Below, in pieces: positions 1-9,703 of a stretch of DNA of 64,000 nucleotides. The DNA is taken from assembly GCA_001709035.1 (NCBI GenBank), contig LVKA01000011.1, forward strand, positions 62,001 to 126,000. Direction: 5' to 3'. The notes below the pieces were generated by a model. That model saw nothing but the letters and a program-made list of their open reading frames with translations. It was not told the origin of the DNA and ran no database searches. Each line of letters begins with the position of its first letter. Positions within the stretch are counted from its first letter, which is position 1. Source of the stretch: Candidatus Thiodiazotropha endoloripes (lineage in GTDB: Bacteria > Pseudomonadota > Gammaproteobacteria > Chromatiales > Chromatiaceae). Made by a program: the position numbers and the translations under genes.

Positions 1-32
1 GGGAGATGGGTCTGGAGGCCGTAGAGCAGCGA

Positions 33-1190
33 TTAGCCCGTTGCCGGAAGAAGGGGGGGTAGCTGCTTGGTCAGTGACTGTTTGCGCTCCACATATTTGC
101 CACTCAGGACAAAGCCACTCAGCTGACCTTGTGGATCGTGGAACAGGCACTCTGTGCCCTGCTGGTCCTGGTGGTTTTGCCAGTCCCCCGCCGCTCCGCG
201 TTGTGGTGGCGCGATAACGATTGGATGCAAGGGTGTCTTGATCACCACCGGCATGGCCGGATAGACCACTTCGGTGGGCTCACCGGTGAGGGTCTTGGCC
301 AGCGCACGAGCGGCGTTCATGATCGGCATCACATAGGGCAGGTTGAAACCGGCGACTTCGGCACAGTCTCCGAGTGCGTAGATTCGCTCGTGACTGGTTC
401 TCAGCATGCGGTCGGTAACGATGCCCCTGGCTGTCTCCAGACCGGCCTCGGCAGCCAGCTGCATCTCCGGCAGCAGGCCAACGGCGGAGAGCACCAGATC
501 ACAATCGATAATGGAGGCATCCGTCAGGGTTAGCCGGTAGCGTTGATCCAATTGATCCATGATGGCGGCCGTCTGCTGCAGATGCCAATGGGCGCCGGCC
601 TCTGTCATGGCCTGCTGCAGGGTTTTGCCGGTGATTGCCGGCAACAGGGTGCTGATCGGGTGGGGGTCCGGTCCGATCAGACTGACCTGATAGCCCTGAC
701 CCAACAGGTCGTTGGCAAACTCACAGCCGATCAGGCCAGGTCCGATGATCGCCACATGGGCGGGTGATTGGGGCAGCAGCTGCCTGAACCGGTGGTAGTC
801 ATAGAGACTGTTGACGGTGACTCGATGTTGCTCAGCATCACCACGCATGGCGGGAAGGATCGGTTTCGCCCCCAGAGCGAGTACCAGAAAAGTGTAGCTT
901 GGCTCACCCTGGTCGGTGATCACCCGTTGGCGTTCGGTATCGATGGCGGTGACACGGCAGTTGGTGTCGATGCGCATCTTCAGCCGATCGCACATGCTCT
1001 CTGCCGTGGCATTGACCAGGTCCTGGCTCTGCTTGCCCTGTGCGAGGCCATTTGAAAGCATCGGTTTCGAGTAGAAATCTCCCGCATCCGCGGTGATCAT
1101 CTGCAGTTCGATTGACTCATCGACGGCCCTGATCTCCCGGGCAAGGCTGTAGCCGGCCAGGCCGGAACCGAGAATCAGAATTTTTTCCAT
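33..1190 (-). CDS. FAD-dependent NAD(P)H:rubredoxin reductase
   Basis: The 385-residue protein is a pyridine nucleotide-disulfide oxidoreductase with two Rossmann motifs: GSGLAGYSLA near residue 8 for FAD, and GPGLIGCEFA near residue 150 for NAD(P)H. The FAD-closing motif ALGDCAEVAG is near residue 270. It lies just downstream of a rubredoxin gene on the same strand, so it most likely passes electrons from NAD(P)H to that rubredoxin in the cytoplasm, for example for alkane hydroxylation or oxygen and peroxide detoxification. Length and motifs fit rubredoxin-NAD reductases. The exact terminal acceptor cannot be read from this window. Confidence 0.88.
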   Translation of the reverse strand: MEKILILGSGLAGYSLAREIRAVDESIELQMITADAGDFYSKPMLSNGLAQGKQSQDLVNATAESMCDRLKMRIDTNCRVTAIDTERQRVITDQGEPSYTFLVLALGAKPILPAMRGDAEQHRVTVNSLYDYHRFRQLLPQSPAHVAIIGPGLIGCEFANDLLGQGYQVSLIGPDPHPISTLLPAITGKTLQQAMTEAGAHWHLQQTAAIMDQLDQRYRLTLTDASIIDCDLVLSAVGLLPEMQLAAEAGLETARGIVTDRMLRTSHERIYALGDCAEVAGFNLPYVMPIMNAARALAKTLTGEPTEVVYPAMPVVIKTPLHPIVIAPPQRGAAGDWQNHQDQQGTECLFHDPQGQLSGFVLSGKYVERKQSLTKQLPPLLPATG

Positions 1191-1230
1191 CTTCTTGTTT
1201 TTAAATAATCCGCTTTGGAGGTCCCAGCTC

Positions 1231-1401
1231 CTAGGCTACCATCTCCACCATCTCGAAGTCAGCTTTGCTCACACCACACTCCGGGCACTCCCAGTCATCC
1301 GGGATTTCGCTCCAGCGGGTTCCGGCAGCAATACCCTCTTCCGGCAATCCTTCGGCTTCGTCATAGATAAAGCCACAGACGATACATTGATACTTCTTCA
1401 T
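1231..1401 (-). CDS. Rubredoxin
   Basis: This 56-residue protein is a one-iron electron carrier with the two Cys pairs CxxCG (CIVCGF, near residue 6) and CPxCG (CPECGV, near residue 39) that bind Fe(Cys)4. A longer reading from 1476 is possible, but the ATG at 1401 has a good GGGAG ribosome-binding site and gives the standard rubredoxin N-terminus MKKYQC. The reductase gene follows about 40 bases downstream, so the two form an electron-transfer operon. Confidence 0.95.
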   Translation of the reverse strand: MKKYQCIVCGFIYDEAEGLPEEGIAAGTRWSEIPDDWECPECGVSKADFEMVEMVA

Positions 1402-1540
1402 AACTTCTCCCAACCTATTCCTGAGTGGATTAAAGGGTTTTGCTAAAAGATAGCCTGATACCCCTCTCCACTCCACCCTGCAAAGATTGGGGAAAGAGTA
1501 AAATCAGCCTTTGCGTGGCAGTTTGCAGCCTTGGTCTGAA

Positions 1541-1897
1541 TCAGTCGTACTCATCTGACCGTCGGGCGTCACCACGCACCTTGTCGGCTGGGTAACGGGC
1601 TTCGTTAATGGCAATTTTCCGTTCAGTCGCATCGATCAGGTCGATATCCAGTCGTTCGGCGCAACGGATCAGATAGATCAGAATGTCAGCCATTTCCATG
1701 GCGACCTGCTGATGCTTATCGTCGGACAGATTCATGCTCTGTTCCTCAGTCAGCCACTGAAAATGTTCGACCAGCTCGGCACACTCCGCAATCATTGCCA
1801 TGGTCAGATTTTTCGGGCTGTGGAACTGTTCCCAGTCCCGGGTTTGGGCAAACTGTTTGAGTCGATTGTTGAGGTTGTCCAGGGAGTCTTGGGACAT
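1541..1897 (-). CDS. MazG-like nucleotide pyrophosphohydrolase (dCTPase type)
   Basis: This 118-residue all-helical protein has the MazG-type Mg-binding pattern ExxE (ECAELVEHFQW) followed about 30 residues later by ExxD (EMADILIYL). Such proteins hydrolyse non-canonical or excess (d)NTPs to the monophosphate and pyrophosphate. The length and the DWEQFHSPKNL start match the small dCTP pyrophosphatase group rather than full-length two-domain MazG. I chose the ATG at 1897 because AGGA lies 8 bases upstream; the frame also allows 1906 or a TTG at 1921. It follows the VOC gene on the same strand. Confidence 0.82.
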   Translation of the reverse strand: MSQDSLDNLNNRLKQFAQTRDWEQFHSPKNLTMAMIAECAELVEHFQWLTEEQSMNLSDDKHQQVAMEMADILIYLIRCAERLDIDLIDATERKIAINEARYPADKVRGDARRSDEYD

Positions 1898-1939
1898 GGC
1901 GGCCATCCTGGTGGTTGACAAAGCGTTGAAGTTTGATGG

Positions 1940-2308
1940 TCAGTCGATGGCAATCAGTTCAATGCCGTTCTGATCGGGGTCTCGACAAAACAGTGCGCGG
2001 CGTCCCGAGCGACTGAGGGTAAAGGGGATCCCGGCTGTTTCCAGTCTGCCTTTCAGTGCCTCGAAATCGGACACAAAAAAGGCGGTATGGCGATCCCGGC
2101 CACCATGCTCGGGGCGTCCCTCGAGCGGGTCAGGATTCGGCAGCTCCAGCAGATGGATCTGCTGCTCCCCCACCTGCAGCCAGGCCCCGGGAAAACCCAG
2201 CTCCGGGCGTTGCTCGTCGACGCTCAGTCCCAGCAGACCACAGTAGAAGTCGAGTGCTCTACCGGTATCGGCGACCAGCAGACTGACATGGTGGAGCCGG
2301 CTGATCAT
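1940..2308 (-). CDS. VOC (glyoxalase/bleomycin resistance) family protein
   Basis: This 122-residue protein has one vicinal-oxygen-chelate fold: an N-terminal [17 protein letters not shown] strand-helix, and a C-terminal [17 protein letters not shown] segment with the conserved metal-ligand Glu. It likely acts as a dimer on a small metabolite; the substrate cannot be inferred. The start ATG overlaps the argH stop by 4 bases (ATGA), so it is translationally coupled to argH. Confidence 0.85.
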   Translation of the reverse strand: MISRLHHVSLLVADTGRALDFYCGLLGLSVDEQRPELGFPGAWLQVGEQQIHLLELPNPDPLEGRPEHGGRDRHTAFFVSDFEALKGRLETAGIPFTLSRSGRRALFCRDPDQNGIELIAID

Positions 2309-3699
2309 TTGCCCAATCGCTGACGGGCGCGTTGGATCGCCTGGCGGACCTGGGCGGGGGCCGTGCCGCCGATGTGATCCCTGGCCGAGACTGACCCCTC
2401 CAGGGTGAGAATCTCAAAGACATCCTCATCGATCTGATCGGAGAATTGCTGCAGCTCGGCCAGACTCATCTCCGACAGATCCCGGCTTTCGGCGACACCG
2501 AAGGCTACCGCCTTGCCAACCACCTCATGGGCATCACGGAACGGAATACCCTTGCGTACCAGATAGTCGGCCAGATCGGTGGCGGTGGCAAAACCCTGCA
2601 TCGCGGCCTGGCGCATCGCCTGTTTGCGGCAACTGATGGCGGGAATCATTTCAGCGAAGACTTTGAGCGAGCCCTTCAGGTTGTCGACGGTGTCGAACAG
2701 GGGCTCCTTGTCTTCCTGGTTATCCTTGTTGTAGGCCAGGGGTTGACTCTTCATCAGGGTCAGCAGGCCGATTAGATGGCCGTAGATACGTCCTGTCTTG
2801 CCGCGGATCAGCTCCGGCACATCCGGGTTCTTCTTCTGTGGCATGATCGATGAACCCGTACAGAAACTGTCTGAGAGTTCAACAAAGCCGAACTGGGCGG
2901 AGGACCAGATGATCAGCTCTTCCGAAAAGCGGGAGAGGTGCATCATCAGAATGCTGGCTGCGGCACAGAATTCAATGGCAAAGTCCCGGTCCGAGACCGC
3001 ATCCAGGGAGTTTTCCGCCGGGGCGCTGAAGCCCAACAGCTGTGCGGTCATCTGACGGTCGATGGGATAGGTGGTGCCGGCCAGCGCGGCCGCCCCAAGC
3101 GGCATCACATTGACCCGCTGCTGGCAGTCGGCCAGTCGCTGCCGATCCCGCTCCAGCATCTCGAACCAGGCCATCAGGTGGTGGCCAAAGGTGACCGGCT
3201 GGGCGGTCTGCAGGTGGGTGAAACCGGGCAGGATGGTCTCTGCCTCCTGCTCCGCTTTATCCAGCAGTGCGTTTTGCAGTTTGCCAATTGCGATTCTCAG
3301 TGCATCGATCTCATCGCGCAGCCAGAGGCGGATATCGGTGGCCACCTGGTCATTGCGCGAGCGGCCGGTGTGAAGTTTTTTGCCGGCATCGCCGATAGCC
3401 TCGGTAAGCGCCGATTCGATGTTCATGTGGACATCTTCCAGTGAGACAGACCACTGGAACTCCCCCGCAGCGATGCGGCTTTGAATCTGTTCCAGGCCCT
3501 GGATGATGTCATCCCGCTCCTGTTCGCTGAGAATTCCCTGTTGCGCCAGCATGCGGGCGTGGGCGATGGAACCCTGGATATCGTAGCGATAGAGTCTGCG
3601 ATCGAAATCCACCGAGGCGGTAAAGGCCTCGACAAAGGCATCGGTGGGCTCGTTGAAACGGCCGGACCAGGGTTTGGCTGTGAGGTGATTGTCGCTCAT
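2305..3699 (-). CDS. argH: Argininosuccinate lyase
   Basis: This 464-residue fumarase/aspartase-superfamily enzyme splits argininosuccinate into arginine and fumarate, the last step of arginine synthesis. It has the superfamily signature [12 protein letters not shown] near residue 280 and the N-terminal WSGRF and SRNDQ motifs. The frame can start at a TTG at 3708, but the ATG at 3699 has AGGA 9 bases upstream and gives the usual N-terminus [15 protein letters not shown]. It is divergent from the algZ-like gene, the argH/algZ arrangement also found in Pseudomonas. Confidence 0.97.
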   Translation of the reverse strand: MSDNHLTAKPWSGRFNEPTDAFVEAFTASVDFDRRLYRYDIQGSIAHARMLAQQGILSEQERDDIIQGLEQIQSRIAAGEFQWSVSLEDVHMNIESALTEAIGDAGKKLHTGRSRNDQVATDIRLWLRDEIDALRIAIGKLQNALLDKAEQEAETILPGFTHLQTAQPVTFGHHLMAWFEMLERDRQRLADCQQRVNVMPLGAAALAGTTYPIDRQMTAQLLGFSAPAENSLDAVSDRDFAIEFCAAASILMMHLSRFSEELIIWSSAQFGFVELSDSFCTGSSIMPQKKNPDVPELIRGKTGRIYGHLIGLLTLMKSQPLAYNKDNQEDKEPLFDTVDNLKGSLKVFAEMIPAISCRKQAMRQAAMQGFATATDLADYLVRKGIPFRDAHEVVGKAVAFGVAESRDLSEMSLAELQQFSDQIDEDVFEILTLEGSVSARDHIGGTAPAQVRQAIQRARQRLGK

Positions 3700-3740
3700 G
3701 AAGAACAATCCTGATTGGTTCTGAGGTGAAAACAGCGCGG

Positions 3741-3746
3741 ATTATA
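3741..3746 (-). promoter_or_regulatory. Possible argH promoter -10 box
   Basis: On the minus strand there is a perfect TATAAT about 40 bases upstream of the argH ATG, inside the 240-base divergent region between argH and the algZ-like gene. No good -35 box sits at the right distance, so this is a weak call. Confidence 0.3.
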
Positions 3747-3938
3747 ACAGGGGGCGGGATTGGCCGCATTGCTGAGTCATATCGGTGTGGTTTGATGTAT
3801 AGTGAAGAAAAACAGATGCTTAGCCTGAAGTTGTTGCTCTGGGGCAGATACGCCTAAAGGTCGAGCATCCGGTCGTTCTCTCAACAGGGTTGTCAGGGAG
3901 CCTGGTAAACGGGGATTGGGATCAGTTATAAACCGGTA

Positions 3939-5033
3939 GTGGACATGCCTAGGGATACCCAGCAGGAAAACAAAAAAACAGTTTCGTCAGAAAAGAGTAA
4001 GGTGCTCTTTTTACCCAACTTCTGCGCCATCCGGGTGGTCTTTGCAGTGGTCGTGATCTGTGAGCTGCTGGCGATCATCCTGAGTCTGGCGGCGGTGGAG
4101 CGGCTGGAGGATTTCATGATGCCTCTGAGCCGGATCTCACTGATGGTGCAGTGGATCGGTTTAAGCAGCGCAGGCTTGATCTGCCTGTTTCGCAAACAAC
4201 TCAACAGTTTTGGCAACTGGGGGGCTGGAGTGGCCTCATTTTTGATTCTGATGGGTATGACTCTGTTCGTCTATCAGCTGATCGTGTGGCTGAACCTGGG
4301 ACTCGACAGCGCTCAGCATAGCTCCGCAGACGCCTACACTGAGCTGTTACCCCGGGCACTGGCAATCAGTGCGATCGTCGGTGCTCTGGTGCTCCACTAT
4401 CTCTATCTGCAACATCTGTGGCGCTGTCAGGAAGAGGCAGAAAACAGTGCCCGGTTACAGGCCCTGCACTCCCGGATTCGCCCCCATTTTCTGTTCAACA
4501 GTATGAATACCATTGCCAGTCTGACCCGCTCGGATCCCAAGCTGGCGGAAGAGGTGGTGGAGGATCTTGCGGATCTGTTTCGGGTCTCCCTGGGAGATGC
4601 GGCGCGCCCCTCCACCCTCGGCAGGGAGCTCGAACTGGCGCGACAATATCTGGGTATCGAACACTATCGGCTCGATGAGCGGTTGGAGGTGGTCTGGTCT
4701 CTGGATGAGGATCTTCCTGAACAGGCGTCGATACCACCGATGATTCTCCAGCCATTGCTGGAAAATGCGGTCTACCATGGTATCGAACCGGCCCCGGATG
4801 GGGGGCGGATCACCATCTCAGGTCACTATCGTCGTCAAAGGGTCAATCTGAGTATTCGCAATACCCTGCCGCAAGCGCATCAGACCAGTCAACGGCAGGG
4901 CAATCAATTGGCCATGGAGAATATTCGTGCCCGACTGTCCGGCGTCTACGACCTGGAAGCAAGTTTGACGGAAACCATCGTTGATGGTGACTATCAGGTG
5001 CGGCTGGTGATTCCCCATCCCTGGTGGGGGTAG
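3939..5033 (+). CDS. algZ: AlgZ/FimS-like (LytS family) sensor histidine kinase
   Basis: This 364-residue inner-membrane protein has four predicted N-terminal membrane helices (about residues 27-47, 65-85, 98-116 and 140-158), then a His_kinase domain with the phospho-acceptor motif RPHFLFNSMNTI (His183) and an ATPase lid region around PPMILQPLLENAVYHG (N box). It lacks a classical HisKA box, as is usual for this family. A LytTR response regulator follows on the same strand. The order argH-algZ-algR-hemC matches the Pseudomonas locus controlling alginate and type IV pili; the target genes here are unknown. Confidence 0.88.
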   Translation: MDMPRDTQQENKKTVSSEKSKVLFLPNFCAIRVVFAVVVICELLAIILSLAAVERLEDFMMPLSRISLMVQWIGLSSAGLICLFRKQLNSFGNWGAGVASFLILMGMTLFVYQLIVWLNLGLDSAQHSSADAYTELLPRALAISAIVGALVLHYLYLQHLWRCQEEAENSARLQALHSRIRPHFLFNSMNTIASLTRSDPKLAEEVVEDLADLFRVSLGDAARPSTLGRELELARQYLGIEHYRLDERLEVVWSLDEDLPEQASIPPMILQPLLENAVYHGIEPAPDGGRITISGHYRRQRVNLSIRNTLPQAHQTSQRQGNQLAMENIRARLSGVYDLEASLTETIVDGDYQVRLVIPHPWWG

Positions 5034-5136
5034 TCTCACTCGTTATGGATTTTGTACCAATCCGAGTCAGTCAAAACCGCCGGACCAATGGGTGGATCGC
5101 TGGGATTGGCTCTCTTTTTATTTTAGAGGCAGTGGT

Positions 5137-5874
5137 TTGAAAATATTGATCGTGGATGACGAAGCCCTGGCAAGAGATCGTATGAGGTCTCTGATCGAGG
5201 AGCTGGGCGCCCCCTATGAGGTGGTCGGGGAGGCGGCCAATGGTGAGGCGGCCCTGAGTCTTTTCAACCAGCTTGGGGTAGATGTGGTTTTAATGGATAT
5301 CCACATGCCCGGAATGGATGGTCTTGAGGCGGCCAACCAGCTTGCACAGTCTGAGTCTCCACCGGCCGTGGTCTTCACCACCGCGTTCGAGGAGCATGCC
5401 CTGCAGGCGTTTGAGACTGCAGCCCAGGACTATCTGCTCAAGCCGGTGCGTAGAGCCCGTCTGCTGGAGGCGTTGCAGCGTTGCCAGAGAGTGACCCGCA
5501 GTCAGATCAATGCCGCTGCGGAAGGTCTGGGAGTGCCGAAGCTCAAGGCCAGCTACCGGGGCGGACTGACCACCATTCCATTGGATCAGGTGATCTATCT
5601 GCGGGCTGACTCGAAATATGTCATCGCGCGCCATCTGGAAGGTGAATTGTTGCTGGAGGAGAGTCTGAAGGCGTTGCAGGAGCGCTACAGTGACTGGTTG
5701 TTGCGTATCCATCGCAATGCCCTGGTGGTCAGGCGCAGCCTGATCGGTTTGGAGAAGGGTGTGGATGGTAGCAGCCGGGCTGTTTTACAGGGTTGTGAAG
5801 AAACATTGGAGATCAGTCGACGTCATCTGCCTGAAGTACGGCGTATTATTCGGGGCGCAGATAAAAAAACCTGA
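5137..5874 (+). CDS. algR: AlgR-like LytTR response regulator
   Basis: This 245-residue cytoplasmic regulator has an N-terminal receiver (acid pocket VDDEA, phospho-acceptor Asp54 in LMDIHMPGMDG, Lys in LLKPVRR) and a C-terminal LytTR DNA-binding domain (about residues 145-240, with RIHRNALV). The frame is open from 5092, but the TTG at 5137 has AGAGG 7 bases upstream and gives LKILIVDDEALARDRM, the usual AlgR N-terminus and length. It pairs with the kinase just upstream. Phosphorylated AlgR-type regulators bind direct repeats near promoters. Confidence 0.9.
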   Translation: MKILIVDDEALARDRMRSLIEELGAPYEVVGEAANGEAALSLFNQLGVDVVLMDIHMPGMDGLEAANQLAQSESPPAVVFTTAFEEHALQAFETAAQDYLLKPVRRARLLEALQRCQRVTRSQINAAAEGLGVPKLKASYRGGLTTIPLDQVIYLRADSKYVIARHLEGELLLEESLKALQERYSDWLLRIHRNALVVRRSLIGLEKGVDGSSRAVLQGCEETLEISRRHLPEVRRIIRGADKKT

Positions 5875-5894
5875 CAGGCTTGCCTGTTTACCTT

Positions 5895-6518
5895 ATGAGT
5901 CTATTGAAAAACTTCTCTCTCTACTGTCTGGCCGTTGGCTGGTCATTTGCGGTTTCTGCCCAGCAGGGCGAGACCATCTCCGCACCCTCTGATGATGCCG
6001 GCTATCCACCCATGGTGGTTCAAACCTGTTTTTCCTGTCATGGCCCTCGTGGGCAGAGCCAGTCTCCCGCGATCCCCTCGATTGCCGGACTGCCGCGGGA
6101 CTATCTGCTGAACGTACTGGCGGCCTATCGGTACGGGGGTCGATTCGGCACGATTATGGACCGGATCATGGGCGCCTACGACAAACATCAGGTTGCGATC
6201 ATGGCAGACTATTTCAGCCGGCAACCCTACCGGGTTAACAAACAGGATGCCAAGTGGCAGCTGGCTGATCGAGGGCGACAGTTACATCGTCGTTACTGCA
6301 GGGAGTGTCATGGGGATGGGTTGCAGCTGAGCGATAAAGGGGCGCCGCTGCTGATCGGGGGTTGGATGGATTATCTACGTTGGACGATTCGCGACTATCT
6401 GGTCGGCATCAACCAGGGAGACGAGGAGATGAGTCGTCAGCTGGCGCGTCTGATACGCAATCACGGAGAGCCGGGGCTGGAGGCTTTGATTCATTACTAT
6501 GGCAAAGGCAGGCCATGA
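5895..6518 (+). CDS. Periplasmic diheme cytochrome c (c4-like)
   Basis: This roughly 207-residue protein has an N-terminal signal peptide ending near SAQQ and two CxxCH heme c sites (CFSCH, CRECH), one in each of two similar domains, as in cytochrome c4/c553 proteins. It should shuttle electrons in the periplasm. A TTG at 5880 is a possible alternative start; neither start has a strong ribosome site. It sits between algR and hemC, where Pseudomonas has no gene, so its expression may be tied to heme synthesis. The redox partner cannot be told from this region. Confidence 0.88.
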   Translation: MSLLKNFSLYCLAVGWSFAVSAQQGETISAPSDDAGYPPMVVQTCFSCHGPRGQSQSPAIPSIAGLPRDYLLNVLAAYRYGGRFGTIMDRIMGAYDKHQVAIMADYFSRQPYRVNKQDAKWQLADRGRQLHRRYCRECHGDGLQLSDKGAPLLIGGWMDYLRWTIRDYLVGINQGDEEMSRQLARLIRNHGEPGLEALIHYYGKGRP

Positions 6519-6780
6519 ACGGTAGTCCGGTGATCGAGGGGCTGGGCTGTAGGGTTCCTGTCTGCGCTTAATTCGGGCCCGGCTTGGCAGGCTACCGGAA
6601 TTGCGCCGAATCCCGGCAGGCTTTAGCATAGGCGCCTAATTATCCTTAGAGAAGCACTGAAACATAGATCGGGAGCGCTGCCAGACGGCTGCCGGTGGCT
6701 GGTTCAAGCTTCCTGAAATCATGACATATCGACTGTTTGGCGGTTAGCTGCCAGGCGGCAACATTCGAGGTCTTCTGTTG

Positions 6781-7713
6781 ATGTCCCAAACTATTCGAAT
6801 CGCCACCCGTAAATCACCCCTGGCCATGTGGCAGGCGGAACATGTTGCCGCAGAGCTCAAAAAAGCCCATCCGGGGTTGCAGGTTGAACTGCTGGGCATG
6901 AGTACACAGGGGGATAAGATTCTCGATACCCCATTGGCAAAAATCGGTGGCAAGGGGCTGTTCATCAAAGAGCTGGAGCAGGGTTTGATGGCCGATCAGG
7001 CGGACATCGCCGTGCATTCGATGAAGGATGTACCGGTGGAGCTGCCGCCTGGCCTGCATCTCGCTGTGATCATGTCCCGCGAGGATCCACGGGATGCCTT
7101 CGTTTCAAACAACTACCAGAACCTGGATCAGCTACCTCAGGGGGCTTGCGTCGGCACCTCCAGTCTGCGGCGTCAGTCCCAGCTGGCGGAACAGCGTCCC
7201 GATCTAAAGATTAAATCCCTGCGCGGCAATGTGAACACCCGTCTGCGCAAACTCGATGATGGGGAGTATGACGCCATCATTCTTGCCGCTGCCGGCCTGA
7301 TTCGCCTCGGCTTCGAAGCGCGTATTACCGCTTTGATCGGAGCGGAGCAGAGTCTGCCGGCAATCGGTCAGGGCGCGGTCGGTATCGAGTGCCGGGTCGA
7401 CGACAAACGGGTCAATGAGCTGATCGCACCCCTGCATCACCAGGAGACCGCTGCCTGTGTGATGGCTGAGCGGGCGATGAATCAGCGGCTCAATGGTGGC
7501 TGCCAGGTGCCGATCGCCGGCTATGCCATGCTGGAGGCGGGAAATCTGTGGCTGCGAGGTCTGGTTGGTGAGCCCGATGGCAGCAAGATCATCCGTGGTG
7601 AAGTGGAAGGCACCGTGGAGGAGGCTGAAGCGATGGGTGTCGGATTGGCCGAGCGTCTGCTGGATTGGGGTGCGGATTCGATTCTTCAGGCTCTGTATGA
7701 AAACAACAACTGA
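6781..7713 (+). CDS. hemC: Hydroxymethylbilane synthase (porphobilinogen deaminase)
   Basis: This 310-residue cytosolic enzyme joins four porphobilinogen units into hydroxymethylbilane during heme synthesis. It starts [14 protein letters not shown], carries the Arg-rich substrate motif [11 protein letters not shown] and [12 protein letters not shown], and has the dipyrromethane-cofactor Cys241 in [12 protein letters not shown] 6781 is preferred over the TTG one codon earlier; GAGG lies 10 bases upstream. hemD follows after 11 bases, then hemX and hemY. Confidence 0.97.
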   Translation: MSQTIRIATRKSPLAMWQAEHVAAELKKAHPGLQVELLGMSTQGDKILDTPLAKIGGKGLFIKELEQGLMADQADIAVHSMKDVPVELPPGLHLAVIMSREDPRDAFVSNNYQNLDQLPQGACVGTSSLRRQSQLAEQRPDLKIKSLRGNVNTRLRKLDDGEYDAIILAAAGLIRLGFEARITALIGAEQSLPAIGQGAVGIECRVDDKRVNELIAPLHHQETAACVMAERAMNQRLNGGCQVPIAGYAMLEAGNLWLRGLVGEPDGSKIIRGEVEGTVEEAEAMGVGLAERLLDWGADSILQALYENNN

Positions 7714-7724
7714 TCACTGAAGCT

Positions 7725-8480
7725 ATGGTTGACTGTGATCTGAGGGGTTGCGGTGTTCTGGTTACCCGGGCAGCCCATCAGTCCGAACAGCTTGCCCGGA
7801 TGATCGAGGCTTGTGAGGGTCGTGCGGTACGGCTGCCGGCGATTGAGATCCAGCCCTGTCGGGACCCCAGTCAGGCACAACAGTTATTAACATCGAGATG
7901 GGACTGGATCATCTTTGTCAGTCCCAATGCGGTGCATAATGGATTGAAACTGCTGGCTGAGCATGGATTAGCGGATGCGGGTATCGGTGCTGTCGGTGCA
8001 TCGACGGCCCGGCAGCTGAAGCGGGCCGGGATAAGTGTGGATTTGATACCCGATCGGGGTTACGACAGCGAAGGCCTGTTATCATTAGCGGAACTGAACC
8101 AGGTGGATGGACTGAAAATCCTGATTGTCAGAGGTGAGGGAGGCCGGGCTCTGCTGGGTGATACGCTGCAGGCGAGAGGCGCTAAAGTGCGTTATGCTGA
8201 GGTCTATCGGCGGGTGAGACCCGACCCCCATACCGAGTCATTACTGGCAGGTTGGAGTGAGAATGTTCAGCTGGTGACCACCACCAGCAGAGAGATATTA
8301 CAGAATCTGGTGGAAATCGTCGGTGAAGCGGGTTGGTCAAAGCTTTCGCAGACACCGCTGGTCGTGATCAGTGAGCGGATGGAGCTGGAGGCGCAGCAAA
8401 TGGGGTTCTCCACCATCATCAAAGCCTCAGGCGCCGATGACCGTTCATTAATGGAGGCAATCTGCCACTGGGTGGAGTGA
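7725..8480 (+). CDS. hemD: Uroporphyrinogen-III synthase
   Basis: This 251-residue protein cyclises hydroxymethylbilane with inversion of ring D to give uroporphyrinogen III. It shows the poorly conserved two-domain HemD fold with recognisable segments GVLVTRAAHQ, FVSPNAV, GAVGASTARQLK and LKILIVRGEGGR. Position directly after hemC and before hemX supports the call. Confidence 0.93.
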   Translation: MVDCDLRGCGVLVTRAAHQSEQLARMIEACEGRAVRLPAIEIQPCRDPSQAQQLLTSRWDWIIFVSPNAVHNGLKLLAEHGLADAGIGAVGASTARQLKRAGISVDLIPDRGYDSEGLLSLAELNQVDGLKILIVRGEGGRALLGDTLQARGAKVRYAEVYRRVRPDPHTESLLAGWSENVQLVTTTSREILQNLVEIVGEAGWSKLSQTPLVVISERMELEAQQMGFSTIIKASGADDRSLMEAICHWVE

Positions 8481-8536
8481 GTCCGGCCGCTGTGCTGGGA
8501 TGCTTGATCGAGGTAACAGAAGGTATTCAAAAACCA

Positions 8537-9703
8537 ATGAGTGAACAACAACAGGGTGATAACAGATCATCTGACATGGACGAGGATTTTGATCAGGCGA
8601 TCGAAGCTGAAGTTGAGGTGCTGGAGTCAGCATCAGGCCAATCCAACACCGCCCGCTTGCCACTTGTTTTGGCCGGTGTGGCGCTGTTGGCCGTTATTGC
8701 CTCATTGGTGTTCGGCTATCGCTACTGGGTTGAGATGAAGACGACCCTGGAACAGATGAACCGCGATCTGGCGGAGGCCAATCAGCAACAGAGTCAGTTT
8801 GCAGATCGTCTTATGCAGTCCCAGCAGGCGTTCACCAAGCAACAGCAGCAGATTGCTGAGCAACAGCAGGCTCTGGTGGAGCAGGCGGAACGCGTCAAAC
8901 AGGCCAAAGAGGCGGCCAAAAAGCAGGATACTCAGCTCTATCGCTCACTGGCTGAGATACAGACCAAACTGGGTGGCCGGGAGGGTCAATGGCGGGTTGC
9001 CGAAGCGGAGTATCTGATCCGTGTGGCGAATCATCGCGTCAGTCTGATGGGGGATGTTTCAACAGCCCTGGAAGCGCTGAAGTCGGCTGATGAGAGGCTC
9101 AGTGCCAGTGGTGATCCGGTCTGGTCCGGCGTGCGCGAGCAGCTGGCCCGTGAGATCACCCAGCTGAAAGCGGTGCCGATCGTCGATCAGGCCGGTATCA
9201 GCGCCGAGCTGACAGCCCTGGCCGATCAGGTGGAACGGTTGCCGCTGCACGACGAGGGAATCGCTCTGATAGCGAATGAGAAGCAGACGGCTGGGGATGA
9301 GTCCGTGGCGAGCAGCGAGGATTTGGCGCTGGAACGGATTGTCGATGATCTTTGGCAGGGTTTTAAATCGATGATGGTGATCCGTCATCATGATCGTCCG
9401 GTGAGCGCCATGTTACCTCCGGAGCAGCGCTACTTTCTGATACAGAACCTGCGTCTGAAGCTGGAGAACGCAAAGGCCGCTCTGATGGGGCAGGATGCCA
9501 GCCTCTACCAGGACAGTCTTAACGGGGCGCTGGAGTGGTTGAAAGCGTACTTTCTGATGGAAGATCCGGGTGTCTCCGGGTTCAAAGGGCAGCTTGAGGT
9601 CTTGGTGTCGCGGGATATTGCCCCGCAAATGCCCGATATCTCAGCCTCCCTGCGGGCGCTGCAGAAACAGCGCCAGCAACTGAGCCAGGGAGGAGCACAG
9701 TGA
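8537..9703 (+). CDS. hemX: HemX-like membrane protein
   Basis: This protein of 388 residues has a short acidic N-terminus, one membrane helix (LPLVLAGVALLAVIASLVFG), a long Gln-rich coiled coil, and a periplasmic HemX domain (WRVAEAEYLIRVANHR motif). HemX proteins follow hemD in many Gammaproteobacteria; the historic name uroporphyrinogen methyltransferase is not backed by catalytic motifs here, and a scaffold role is more likely. A GTG at 8477 overlapping the hemD stop would add 20 residues, but the ATG at 8537 gives a more typical N-terminus. Confidence 0.88.
   Translation: MSEQQQGDNRSSDMDEDFDQAIEAEVEVLESASGQSNTARLPLVLAGVALLAVIASLVFGYRYWVEMKTTLEQMNRDLAEANQQQSQFADRLMQSQQAFTKQQQQIAEQQQALVEQAERVKQAKEAAKKQDTQLYRSLAEIQTKLGGREGQWRVAEAEYLIRVANHRVSLMGDVSTALEALKSADERLSASGDPVWSGVREQLAREITQLKAVPIVDQAGISAELTALADQVERLPLHDEGIALIANEKQTAGDESVASSEDLALERIVDDLWQGFKSMMVIRHHDRPVSAMLPPEQRYFLIQNLRLKLENAKAALMGQDASLYQDSLNGALEWLKAYFLMEDPGVSGFKGQLEVLVSRDIAPQMPDISASLRALQKQRQQLSQGGAQ

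Noticed and set aside
3769-3803. Candidate algZ promoter TTGCTG/TATAGT
   Set aside because: The spacer is 23 bases, too long for a sigma-70 promoter.
6519-6780. Possible small gene between the cytochrome c gene and hemC
   Set aside because: No frame with a start, ribosome site or known motif; only promoter-sized intergenic sequence.
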